From Palsa-461 sp963768185 (GTDB lineage: Bacteria > Actinomycetota > Acidimicrobiia > Acidimicrobiales > RAAP-2), in NCBI GenBank assembly GCA_963768185.1, contig CAVYGS010000005.1, positions 124,001 to 188,000 of the forward strand: 64,000 nucleotides of DNA, read 5' to 3'. Below the pieces are notes generated by a model. That model did no database searches. It had not been told where the DNA came from and worked only from the letters and a program-made list of their open reading frames with translations. Positions 16,620 through 25,497 of this stretch are shown one piece after another (positions within the stretch are counted from its first letter, which is position 1; the number at the start of each line of letters is the position of its first letter). Both the position numbers and the translations under genes were made by a program.

Positions 16620-19010
16620 CTACGCGGCGCCGTCACCGAGTTCGTCGGGGCTCATGAGCACCGCACGCGCCTTGGACCCCTCGGAGGGACCGACGACACC
16701 TCGCCGTTCCAGCAGGTCCATCAACCGTCCGGCCCGCGCGAAGCCCACCCTGAGCTTGCGCTGCAACATCGAGGTCGAGCCCAGCTGGGAGCGCACGACC
16801 AGCTCCAATGCGACCTGGAGCAGCTCGTCGTCGTCATCGTCCATCCCGCCCCGACCGGGGCCCCGCTCGTTGACATCGGAGATCGCGACGACCTGCTCGG
16901 GCGTCTTGCCCTGCCGCCGCCAGTGCCCGACGACCTGACGAATCTCCTCCTCGGAGACCCAGGGGGCCTGGAGCCGGCGGGTCACGTTCGAGGACGAGCT
17001 GAGCAGCAGCATGTCCCCCCTGCCGATCAGCCGCTCCGCCCCCGGCTGGTCGAGGATGACGCGGCTGTCGGCCAACGAGGAGACCGCGAAGGCCATCCGG
17101 CTCGGGATATTGGCCTTGATCACCCCGGTGATGACGTCGACCGAGGGACGCTGGGTGGCGAGCACCAGGTGGATGCCCACAGCACGGGCCATCTGGGCGA
17201 TCCTGACCACGGACTCCTCGACGTCGCGGGCCGCCACCATCATGAGGTCGTTCAGCTCGTCGACGACGACGGCAACATAGGGAAGGCGCTTGGGCATCCC
17301 CGCCTCGTCTTCGTCGAGCTCTTCTTCTTCCTCTTCGTACTCGTCCTCTTCGTCGGCGTCGCTATGGGCACGGTCGGCCGCGTCTCGTAGGCGCTGCTTG
17401 ATGTCGGCCGCCGAGTGCGGACGGGGGCCGATCGCGCCGTTGTCGAAGGCCTCGTTGTACCCGGCGATGTCGCGCATGCCGTACTCGGCCAGCAGCTCGT
17501 AGCGCTGCTCCATCTCCTTCACCGCCCAGGCCAGCGCGTTTGCAGCCTTCTTCGGGTCGGTCACGACCTGGGTCAAGAGGTGGGGCAGGCCGTTGTAGTG
17601 CTCGAGCTCGACCCGCTTGGGGTCGACCAGGATCAACCGAACCTGGTCCGGGGTGGAACGGAACAGGAGCGACGTGATGATCGAGTTGATGCACGACGAC
17701 TTGCCCGCGCCGGTCGCACCCGAGATAAGGACGTGGGGCATTTCGCCGAGGTTCACCATGACGGCGCGTCCGGAGATGTCCCGTCCGAGCGCGACGTCGA
17801 GGGGGTGCCGAGCCTTGCGGGCCTCCTCGGAGGAGAGCACGTCGCCCAAGGCGACCAGCTGACGCTGGTAGTTGGGCACCTCGACACCGACGGCCGACTT
17901 GCCCGGGATCGGGGCCAGGATTCGCACATCCGAGGCGGCCATGGCGTACGCGATGTCCCGGTGCAGGCTGGTGAATCGGGCCACCTTGATCCCCGCACCG
18001 AGCTCGAGCTCATAGCGGGTGACCGTCGGCCCGACGGTCCGGCCGACCATGCGAGTGGGCACGCCGTGCGCCGCCAGCGCGTTGACGAGGGCCTCACCGG
18101 CGGCGTCCAGCTGGCGCTCGTCTTGGTGGGTCTCGCGCGATCGGTGCAGGAGGCTGAGCGGCGGGAGCTTCCACTCGCCGGCCATCGCGACGACCGGTTC
18201 GGCCGGTCCCTTCACCCGTCGCCGGCTCGTCCGGGGCTCGGGAGCCGTTGCGGGCTCCTCGGCCACCTCGTCGGCCTCCTCTTCCTCCTCTTCGTACTCC
18301 TCTTCCTCATCGTCGAGCGGGGCGAGCGACCCGACGGTGGGCACCAATGCGAGCGGCTCGGCGCGTCGGGGCACCAAAGTGTGAGCGATGCGCCCCAGGA
18401 AGGCGAGGCAGGACGCCAGAAACTCGAAGAAGCTCCGCAGTGAGACCCCGGTCGAGAACACGGCGGCCACGACGAACGCGGCGAGGAAGATCACATACGC
18501 CCCGGCGGTCCCAGCGCCTCGCTGCAGCGAGTGGCCGACGACGGCGCCCACATAGCCGCCGGCTCCCCGCAGCGCCGCGGTGCTGGCGGCCGGACCGGGT
18601 GTTCCCCCCGCGAGGTCGGCCAGACCGCAGGTGGACAACAACCCGAGCGTCACCGCAAGCCCAGCCCGGAGTGGGTCGGCCGGACGGCGCCCGACGATGA
18701 CGGCGACCGCCACGGCAACGCCGACCGGCGGCACGAGGTAACGGATCCAGCCGATGACCGCGCCGAGCCCGTCATCGACTCCGCGGCCAAGCGACCCCGC
18801 AGCATGCCCGTAGAGCGCCAGCGCAAGCAGGACGCCGACGGTCGCCAACGCGATCGCCCAGAGATCCGCTGAGTGATCAGCGAAGAAGGTGGTGTCCAAA
18901 ATCGACGGTCGGGCGTGGGCGCGCGTCGATCGGGAGCGGGAACTTCCCCCCCGAGACGACCTTGATCGAGTCGCGCCGCGCCGAGAGGCCGATGAACGCT
19001 TGGTGGCCAC
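16620..19010 (-). CDS. ftsK: DNA translocase FtsK/SpoIIIE with an acidic insertion in the motor
   Basis: Septal DNA pump that clears chromosomes during division. 796 aa. A basic Ser/Arg N-terminus is followed by four or five membrane segments (about 50-205). A short acidic linker (235-252, mostly Glu) comes next. The motor has Walker A GATGAGKSS (431-439), LVDPKRVELE, Walker B VVVDELNDLMM (581-591) and LATQRPSVDVITG. The C-terminal gamma winged helix is GSTSMLQRKLRVGFARAGRL. Between the two Walker motifs, residues ~530-573 form an extra segment with a second Glu/Asp run (552-570). The gene is divergent from the radical SAM gene and its promoter must lie within 19011-19142. Confidence 0.95.
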   Translation of the reverse strand: MATKRSSASRRGATRSRSSRGGSSRSRSTRAHARPSILDTTFFADHSADLWAIALATVGVLLALALYGHAAGSLGRGVDDGLGAVIGWIRYLVPPVGVAVAVAVIVGRRPADPLRAGLAVTLGLLSTCGLADLAGGTPGPAASTAALRGAGGYVGAVVGHSLQRGAGTAGAYVIFLAAFVVAAVFSTGVSLRSFFEFLASCLAFLGRIAHTLVPRRAEPLALVPTVGSLAPLDDEEEEYEEEEEEADEVAEEPATAPEPRTSRRRVKGPAEPVVAMAGEWKLPPLSLLHRSRETHQDERQLDAAGEALVNALAAHGVPTRMVGRTVGPTVTRYELELGAGIKVARFTSLHRDIAYAMAASDVRILAPIPGKSAVGVEVPNYQRQLVALGDVLSSEEARKARHPLDVALGRDISGRAVMVNLGEMPHVLISGATGAGKSSCINSIITSLLFRSTPDQVRLILVDPKRVELEHYNGLPHLLTQVVTDPKKAANALAWAVKEMEQRYELLAEYGMRDIAGYNEAFDNGAIGPRPHSAADIKQRLRDAADRAHSDADEEDEYEEEEEELDEDEAGMPKRLPYVAVVVDELNDLMMVAARDVEESVVRIAQMARAVGIHLVLATQRPSVDVITGVIKANIPSRMAFAVSSLADSRVILDQPGAERLIGRGDMLLLSSSSNVTRRLQAPWVSEEEIRQVVGHWRRQGKTPEQVVAISDVNERGPGRGGMDDDDDELLQVALELVVRSQLGSTSMLQRKLRVGFARAGRLMDLLERRGVVGPSEGSKARAVLMSPDELGDGAA

Positions 19011-19115
19011 GGTGAGTGAACGCTATCGCCGGGCCTTCAGACACCCGCGGATCCCGATCACGCCTTCGACCTGGTCAGGCAGCGTCTCGACGAGGCCGAG
19101 CCGACGCTGGATAGG

Positions 19116-19129
19116 CGAACGTGTGTTCG
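19116..19129 (+). promoter_or_regulatory. LexA box (CGAACGTGTGTTCG) before the radical SAM gene
   Basis: Perfect CGAAC-N4-GTTCG operator 13 nt before the ATG at 19143 and about 105 nt from the ftsK start. Its closeness to the rightward gene suggests that gene, not ftsK, is SOS controlled. Confidence 0.85.
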
Positions 19130-19142
19130 CTATGCTGTACCA

Positions 19143-20766
19143 ATGGCTCGACCCGGCTCCTCCGACGGGCTCCGCTGGCAGCTCGCTGAGGAGGACGAGG
19201 CGGGCGCCCTGTTCCCCGACGAGCGTCGGGCGACGCGCCACGTCGGGACCGGCGAATACCGCGGCCTCGAGTTCCTTCACGTCAACGCGAAACGGATCAT
19301 CAACACGGTCCCGGGCAGCGGCTTCGGATTCCGCTACACGATCAACCCATATAGGGGCTGTTCTCATGCATGCTCCTACTGCGCAATTGGTTCCACCCCG
19401 ATCCTCATGTCAGATGGTCGAGCAAAACCCTTGGCCGAGGTCCGCCCTGGAGACATCGTCGTCGGCACCGAGGTGGCGGGCTGCTATCGGAGGTACGTGC
19501 CGAGCCAGGTGCTGGATCACTGGTCGGTGATCCGCCGGGCGTGGGAGACGACCCTCTCCAATGGCGTCCAGCTGGTCACATCCGAGGACCACCGGTTCCT
19601 GACCGACCGGGGTTGGAAATTCGTCGCTGGGCGCCAGCAGAACGGGGAGTGTCGCTCGCACCTGAGGCCGAAAAGCAGGCTGCTCGGTTTCGAGCTGTCG
19701 CCGGACGAGACGATCGAGGCGACCGCGATCGAGGCGACCGCGATCAGCGCCCCGTCGTCATCTCGATCCGGGACCTGGGGATCGACATGACGATGTATGA
19801 CATCACCACCGCGACCGGCGACTATGTGACCAACGGGGTCATCAGCCACAACTGCTTCGCCCGGCCGACCCACGACTATCTCGGCCTGAACATTGGTGAG
19901 GATTTCGAAACCAAGATCGTCGTCAAGATCAACGCAGTCGAGCGGCTCCGGGCCGAGCTCGCCTCACCCAAATGGAGCGGCGAACTCATCGCCTTGGGGA
20001 CCAACACGGACCCATATCAAGCCGCAGAGGGCAAGTACCACCTGACGAAAGGCATCATCGGGGTGCTGGCCGAGGCGAGGAACCCCTTCAGCATCCTCAC
20101 CAAGTCGACGCTCGTGCTCCGAGATCTACCCGACCTCATCGCGGCGGCGAAGCGGACGTCGGTTCGGCTCGACTTCTCGATCGGCACCTTGGATACGCGA
20201 CGTCTGGCGTTCGACCGAGCCCGGCACTCCCCCGCCAGAACGCCGGATGGACGCCGTGCGGCGTCTGAACGAAGCGGGGATCCCTTGCGGGGTCCTGGTG
20301 GCGCCGATCCTGCCCGGGCTCTCCGATGGGGAGGGGCAGATCCGCGAGGTGATCGAGGCCTGCGTCGCTGCCGGCGCCAAATCGGTGACAGCGGTTCCAC
20401 TCCACTTGCGCGGCCCGATGAAGGAGCACTACTTCTCCTGGCTGCAGCGAACCCACCCCGCGCTGCTGGCCCGCCACGAACGCCTCTTCGCCCAGGGCGC
20501 CTACCAGCCGCAGCGCCGAGCACGACCGTGTGATGCGCTTCGTGTCCGAGCTTGTCCCCGCCAGCCGCTCCGAATCTCCCATGGTCGGCCGGGGCGAACG
20601 CCTCGCTCGGAGCCCGAACCGCCGCCGCGGCCACCTGAGGTGGGGATTCCGGTACAACTTCGGCTGGGGACCTGAGGCGGCCCGGCCCGATCGATCGGCG
20701 CGCGCGCGGCGGTTGGTAAGGTCGGCCGACATCCCGTGTTTGGTCCTTGGATCGGTGACTCGATGA
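19143..20766 (+). CDS. Rv2578c-like radical SAM protein (photoproduct-lyase type) with a mini-intein
   Basis: Radical SAM protein of the spore-photoproduct-lyase-like family, likely a DNA-lesion or nucleic-acid enzyme. The host N-terminus (RGLEFLHVNAKRIINTVPGS, then INPYRGCSHACSY) leads into the CxxxCxxC cluster, which is split by an intein so that its third Cys (CFARPTHDYLG) becomes the residue after the splice. The host continues with ELIALGTNTDPYQAAEGKYH and GIPCGVLVAPILPGLSD. Frameshifts occur inside the intein (about 19746-19752) and in the host near 20196 and 20510, each at a GCGC tract. A perfect LexA box precedes the gene. The mature protein would be about 380 aa. Its TGA overlaps the ATG of the next gene (20763). 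Confidence 0.88.
19380..19852 (+). other. Mini-intein inside the radical SAM CxxxCxxC motif
   Basis: A protein-splicing element of about 158 residues, too short for a homing endonuclease. Block A starts at the catalytic Cys (CAIGSTPILMSDG, then VRPGDIVVGTE). Block B is LVTSEDHRFLTDRGW with the conserved TxxH. Block F is MYDITTATGDYVTNG and block G is VISHN followed by Cys. As written it is 473 nt, one base short of a whole number of codons; the missing base fits AGCGCCCC at 19746-19753. Removal restores CSHACSYC joined to FARPTHDY. Confidence 0.9.
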
Positions 20767-21620
20767 ACGAAGCGAGTACGCCTCCCACCCCGAGTCAGGG
20801 GGCGCAGTCGCCTCGGCAGCCGCGGACCGAACCAGACCAGCGCCCGACCTCCGGACCGCGGACGCCAACCCCCTGATCGCGCTGCTCCACAAGGTGGCCG
20901 GAGACGCCCGGGCTCGACGTCATCTACGAGGCGCTCGATCTCGTGGCCGTCGCACTTCCACCTGCAGGACGCGTCTGTCGGTGGTGCCAACGAGGCGACG
21001 GGCACCCAAGCGTTCCGGCTGGGCCGCCGCCCGGTGGGCCCGGCCGAGCTGCGATCGGATCTCGACGACGCCGACTTCGTCTCGAGCCCGACGCGGTGCC
21101 CCACCCGTGCAGCGACTCGTCACGGGTATCGCCGAGGTCGCCCTCGCCACCCAGGTCGGCCCGGCGCCACCTGGTCCGGGACCCCGCGACCGGCCTCCTG
21201 TCGCCCGAGCGTCTTCAACGAGGCGCTGCGAGCGGCGGCGGCCCAGAGCTCCCGCTACGGCTGGACCTTCACCGTGATGGTGCTGCGGGTCGATGCCGAA
21301 GCAGCCGACCGAACGGGAGGTCCGCCGCCTCGGCGCACGCGTTCGGGCGTGCCCTGCGCACCGGGGACACCGGCGCGCGCCTGCGCCAGCGGGACATTCG
21401 CGGCGCTGCTCCCCAACGCCACCGCCGAGTCGCTCCACGCGCTGGTCGGCCGGTTCTCCGAGGAGTCGGCGGTATGCCGTCGAGTCGGTGCAGTTCGCCG
21501 AGCGCGACGGCCCCAAAGGACTCGGTCGACCCGGCCGAGCTGTTCCGGCTGGCGGTGTCGCGACTGCACGAGGACGTGAACCGCTCGAGAACGACGAGCA
21601 GGGGATCGACACGAGCGTGA
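20763..21620 (+). CDS. Degenerate GGDEF-domain protein with GAF-like N-terminus (several frameshifts)
   Basis: About 285 codons scattered over three frames. The N-terminus is low complexity (MNEASTPPTPSQGAQ). A possible sensor domain follows (ANPLIALLHKVA, then LDVIYEALDLVA, then ASVGGANEATGTQAFRLGRR). A GGDEF-like domain comes next (RDPATGLLSPERF, then SSRYGWTFTVMVLRVDAEA, then FAALLPNATAESLHALVGRF). The active-site GGDEF motif itself is absent, so the protein would be a non-catalytic c-di-GMP relative. Frames change near 20810, 20905, 20945, 21095, 21210, 21320 and 21480. It overlaps the radical SAM gene by 4 nt and the next gene by GTGA. Confidence 0.6.
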
Positions 21621-22237
21621 GCGAAGGCCTGGCCGAACTGGAACTCGAACTGCGCGTCCTGCCGGGAGTCCTGAACGTGGGGTTCGGTCCCGAAGAGCAA
21701 GGGGGCCACGTCGCCATCAGCGTGGTGGCCGTCGACCCCGACCCGGACCTGGAGCTCGTGGCGACGCGAGTCGCGCGGGGGTTCCGCGGGTCGGCCACGG
21801 TCGAGATCCACGACCTGTCGCCGTCGCGCCCGGCCACGGCCTCGCCCGCCCCGGTGCCGGCGTCGGTCTCCGGCGAGCGGGTCGCGCTCGTCGAGAGCGA
21901 CGTCGACGAGACGACCGGCGAGGCCCGGGTCGTGTTGTCATGGAAGGGGAACTCGGCCAACGGCAAGGGTACCTCGGGCACGCTGATCGGCCCGGCGGTC
22001 GCCACACTGCAGGCGCTCGCCGGCCTCGGGGTCGCCATCGACGCGCAGCCTTGCGTCGGTCTGCTCGGCGCAGGGCGTCGACCAACCCGCCGGTCCGCGT
22101 CGATCCTGCGCGCCGAGCGCGGCGACGCCGAGTTCGTCGGCGTGGCCCGTGCGAGCAGCGAACCCGAGTCGGCGGCACGAGCGACGCTCGCCGCCTTCAA
22201 CCGTTACGTGGGAGGACGCGGCGCCCGATTCAACTGA
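21617..22237 (+). CDS. Hypothetical protein
   Basis: 206 aa from a GTG that overlaps the previous stop. I do not recognise it. Residues 1-70 (EGLAELELELRVLPGVLNVG, then GHVAISVVAVDP) look like a small alpha/beta domain. After a Pro/Ala linker, residues ~95-205 form a second domain (GKGTSGTLIGPAVATLQALA to ARATLAAFNRYVGG) whose pattern recalls ligand-binding dimer domains such as the C-terminal domain of LeuA. That comparison is a guess. A pair of compensating frame changes near 22070-22110 is possible. A clear terminator follows, so it ends the transcription unit that begins at the LexA box. Confidence 0.6.
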   Translation: MSEGLAELELELRVLPGVLNVGFGPEEQGGHVAISVVAVDPDPDLELVATRVARGFRGSATVEIHDLSPSRPATASPAPVPASVSGERVALVESDVDETTGEARVVLSWKGNSANGKGTSGTLIGPAVATLQALAGLGVAIDAQPCVGLLGAGRRPTRRSASILRAERGDAEFVGVARASSEPESAARATLAAFNRYVGGRGARFN

Positions 22238-22247
22238 GCCCGTCGAC

Positions 22248-22277
22248 CGTCGCGGATCGCATGGTCGCGACGTTTTT
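22248..22277 (+). terminator. Rho-independent terminator
   Basis: Perfect 7-bp stem CGTCGCG/CGCGACG with an 11-nt loop, followed directly by TTTTT (22273-22277). It lies 11 nt after the stop of the hypothetical gene and separates the radical SAM unit from the next gene. Confidence 0.8.
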
Positions 22278-22282
22278 GTGAA

Positions 22283-22361
22283 GTCCCTGGCAAATGCCAC
22301 TGATGTGATTTAGCATCACGGGTTCGAGGCGTCGTTGTAGCCGCAGCTTCGATCCAGGGAC
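22283..22361 (+). ncRNA. Candidate structured 5' leader (three-way junction)
   Basis: Between the terminator and ATG 22386 the sequence folds by eye into a closed three-way junction. The outer stem is GTCCCTGG (22283-22290) with CCAGGGAC (22354-22361), 8 bp perfect. Hairpin 2 is TGATG/CATCA (22301-22305 with 22314-22318). Hairpin 3 is CGAGGC/GCTTCG (22325-22330 with 22346-22351, one G-U pair). It does not match a riboswitch consensus that I can recall with confidence. It could be a ligand sensor or chance pairing. Confidence 0.35.
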
Positions 22362-22385
22362 GCAGTAGCGAAGCAGAGGGCGAGG

Positions 22386-25300
22386 ATGAGCCAAACCACG
22401 CTGCCGCAGTGCGCGCACCGGTTGAGTGCCGGGTTCTTCGACGAATCCATCGGGCTCCACTTCGAGGTGCACCACCCGCGGGCGCGGCCCGACGTGTGGG
22501 CCGAGTACCTCGACGGCGCGATCGAGGTCTACGAGAAGCACGGGGTCGGCGAGGCCATCCACCGCGCCCAGCTCGAGGACGGCGACGGCGTCTCGCATGT
22601 TCTTCGTGGGCCGCCGGCCCGACGGGAAGGTGGCCGCTGGCGTGCGCTGCCACGGGCCCCTGGACCGGCTCGAGGACTCCGAGTCGCTGCGCGAGATGGC
22701 CTCTTCCTCGGAGGCCGACTGGCTGACGCGAGCAGGTCGCGAAAGTTCCTACCCTTCGGCGTCGTCGAGATCAAGGGCGCATGGAGTGCGATCCGGGGCC
22801 TCGGGCCCCACTCCATGTTCCGGACCTTCAACCGCTGCAGCATCTACGCGATGGAGTGGTTCCGCTGCGAGTTCGCGCTGGCCACCGTGGCCGAACGCCA
22901 CATCGAACCGATCGTCGACGGGGGCGGGCACACGCTCGGGAGCGAGAGCGTGCCGTTCCCGAGCGAGGAGTACCGCACAGCGCTCATGGTCTGGCGCCGG
23001 TCGCGGGTCTTCGGAGTCGACGATCCCCGAGCAGAAGTACCGCGAGCGCATCGAGCTCTCACAGCTGTCGCCGCCCCGAGCTGCCCGGTTGCGAGCCTGA
23101 TTCCGTACGTCTCGACCGCGAGTCCTGGCGCCCGCTCGTCCTCGATCTCGCCCTGCGCTCGGATCGCGCCATCGCGCAGCGGCTCGCGGCCGACCCCAGC
23201 GTCAAGACCATCGACCGCCTGGACACGCAGCGGGCCGAACTCGACGAGCTCCGCCCGCCGGTGCCTGCCGACGTGCTCGCCGAGGCCGCCCGCTTCGTCT
23301 ATTTCCCGTGGCGCCGCGCGCTGGTGAAGATCGTCGGGCCCAGCGCCTTCGAGCTGCTCCGCCTGGATCGGAACCGCAACAAGATCACGCCCGAGGAGCA
23401 GGCGCGGCTCGCACGCAAGCGCATCGGTATCGTCGGGCTGAGCGTCGGGCACGCGATCGCCCACCTGCTGGCCATGGAGGGCCTGTGCGGCGAGCTGCGC
23501 CTGGCCGACTTCGACGAGATCGCCATCACCAACCTCAACCGGATCCCGGCCAGCCTGCTCGACCTCGGCGTCAACAAGGCCGTCATCGCCGCCCGGCGCA
23601 TCGCCGAAATCGACCCCTACCTGCCGGTCTCGATCTGGACGACGGGGATCACCGCGGAGAACGTCGGCGAGTTCCTCGACGGCCTCGACCTGGTCATCGA
23701 GGAGTGCGACTCGCTCGACATCAAGGTGCTCCTGCGGGAGGCGGCACGGGCCCGCCGGCATCCCGGTGGTCATGGAGACGAGCGACCGCGGGCTGCTCGA
23801 CGTCGAGCGCTTCGACCTCGAACCCGAGCGCGACCTGTTCCACGGCCTGCTCGGGGACGTCAGCACCGAGGCCGTCGCCGGGCTCGCGACCCGGGACAAG
23901 GTCCCCTACGTCCTCCAGATCCTGGAGCCCGAGCAGGTCTCGACCACGCGGCCGCCGCCTCGCTGGCCGAGGTGGGCCGGACGCTCACGACCTGGCCACA
24001 GCTGGCCGGTGACGTCACGCTCGGCGCGGCCACCACCGCCGCCGCCGTGCTGCGGCTTGGTGCGCGAGCGGACAGCTCGACTCCGGGCCGCCTGCGGGTG
24101 GACATCGACGCGCTGCTCGGACAGCTCGACCGATCCAGCGGCCGCCGGGCAGAGCTCGATCCCGGATCCCGAGCCGACCAGCGCGCTCCCCGACGACCCG
24201 CGGCCGATGCATCGTGTACGCGGCCAGCCGCGCCCCTTCGGGGGGCAACGTCCAGCCCTGGCGCTTCGAGATGTCGCGAGCGCGAGTTCAGCGTCTTCTT
24301 GGACCCGGCCAAGTCGGTGACCATGGACGTCGCCTACCGCGGCAGCTACGTCGCGATCGGTGCCGGCGCTGTTCAACGCCCGGGTCGCGGCGGCCGCCCA
24401 GGGGATGCTCGGGCGCGACCGACCTGTTCCCCGACGCCCGGTTCGACGGGCCGGTCGGCGATCCTGCACTTCGGGCGGGAGTCGCGACCCGCGAGCTGGC
24501 TGGCTACTTCGAGCCGATGCTGCGCCGCTCGACCAACCGCAAGAAGGGGACGCCGGCGCCCGATCGACCGCCGCGGTCCTCGACCAGCTCGGCCGCGGCC
24601 GCCGCCCAGGAGGGCGGGGGCCTGCGGGTCCTCACCGACCGGGACCAGCTCGCGGTCGCCGCCGAGCTGCTCGCCGAGTCGGACCGAATGCGGTTCCTCA
24701 CACCCCAGACCCACCGGGAGATGATCAGCGAGCTGCGCTGGCCCGGCGTCGACCCGATGCGAGACCGGGATCGACGTCCGCACGCTCGAGCTCGACGGAG
24801 CCGACCTGGCCGCCCTCGGGCTGATCCGGCGCGCCGACGTCATGGCCCAGCTGGCCGACTGGGACGCCGGCCAAGCGCTCGGCGACAACACCCGCAAGGC
24901 GATCGAGTCGAGCTCGGCGCTCGTCGTGGTGACCGCGCCGAGCGCGGCACGCCGTCGACTTCGTCCGGGCCGGCGCCGGGGTGATGCGGGTCGTGGCTGG
25001 CGGCCGAGATGTCCGGGCTGGCCGTGCACCCGACGTCCCCGCTGTTCATCTACGCCCACGGCGAGGAGAACTTCCACGCCCTGGTCGGCACCCGCTACGC
25101 GCGCCAGGCTCGGGGCGCTCGCCGCCAGCTTCCGCCAGCTGTTCGCCATGGACGGCGACGAGCAGCTCGGGCTGGTGCTCCGACTCAGCCACGCCGCCGA
25201 GCCGACCATGGGCAGCCTGCGGCTGCCCCTCGACGATGTGCTCACGCTGACCCAGTCCCGGGTCCACCACGGCCTGCGGGCGCTGAGCGGCCGCCGCTGA
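22386..25300 (+). CDS. Acyltransferase-like / ThiF (E1) / nitroreductase fusion, Rv1355c family (many frameshifts)
   Basis: A protein of about 970 codons, reconstructed over three frames. Residues ~1-230 (FFVGRRPDGKVAAGVRCHG, then FLPFGVVEIKGAWSAIRGLG, then FALATVAERHIEP) resemble the acyl-CoA N-acyltransferase/autoinducer-synthase fold. A ThiF/E1 adenylation domain follows: KRIGIVGLSVGHAIAHLL, then ELRLADFDEIAITNLNR, then ELDGLDLVIEEC-like GLDLVIEECDS. The C-terminal part is a nitroreductase-like flavin domain (YAASRAPSGGNVQPWRFE, then STNRKKG, then SALVVVTAP). The ThiF-nitroreductase pair defines the Rv1355c family; the extra N-terminal domain is notable. At least eight frame changes occur. 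ATG 22386 has an AGGGCGAGG ribosome site. Biochemical role unknown. Confidence 0.75.
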
Positions 25301-25497
25301 CCACCGGCCCGGGTCGCCGAGCCCCGTGTGCGCCATCGCGGCGGCGTGCGGGCGCTACCGATGAGCAGCGGTCGTCGCCGAGCGACCACGGCGGGCGGCC
25401 TGGGGCACCGGATCATCCACGGCTGACCGATCGACGCCCCGTAAGCTCGCCTCTAGCTGGTTTTTCGGTCCGAGCGCAAGCGATCTGGCAGCGAGAG
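25301..25497 (+). other. Intergenic region, no gene seen
   Basis: 197 nt between the fusion gene and the GAF-GGDEF-EAL gene. I see no coding frame or RNA gene. AGCT-CGCCTCT-AGCT followed by GGTTTTT (around 25443-25467) could form a weak terminator. A promoter for the downstream gene may also lie here, but no clear -35/-10 pair is visible. Confidence 0.4.

Noticed and set aside
19023..19367. 114-codon minus-strand frame over the start of the radical SAM gene
   Set aside because: It is antisense to a clearly coding region and covers the ftsK upstream region and the LexA box.
22315..22345. T-loop-like GGGTTCGAGG suggesting a tRNA
   Set aside because: No matching acceptor, D or anticodon stems at the correct spacing; the pairing found is a three-way junction of a different kind.
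22283..22385. Cyclic-di-GMP (GEMM) riboswitch
   Set aside because: GGCAAA and GGGACGCA occur, but in the wrong order and spacing for the GEMM core, so the class is not claimed.
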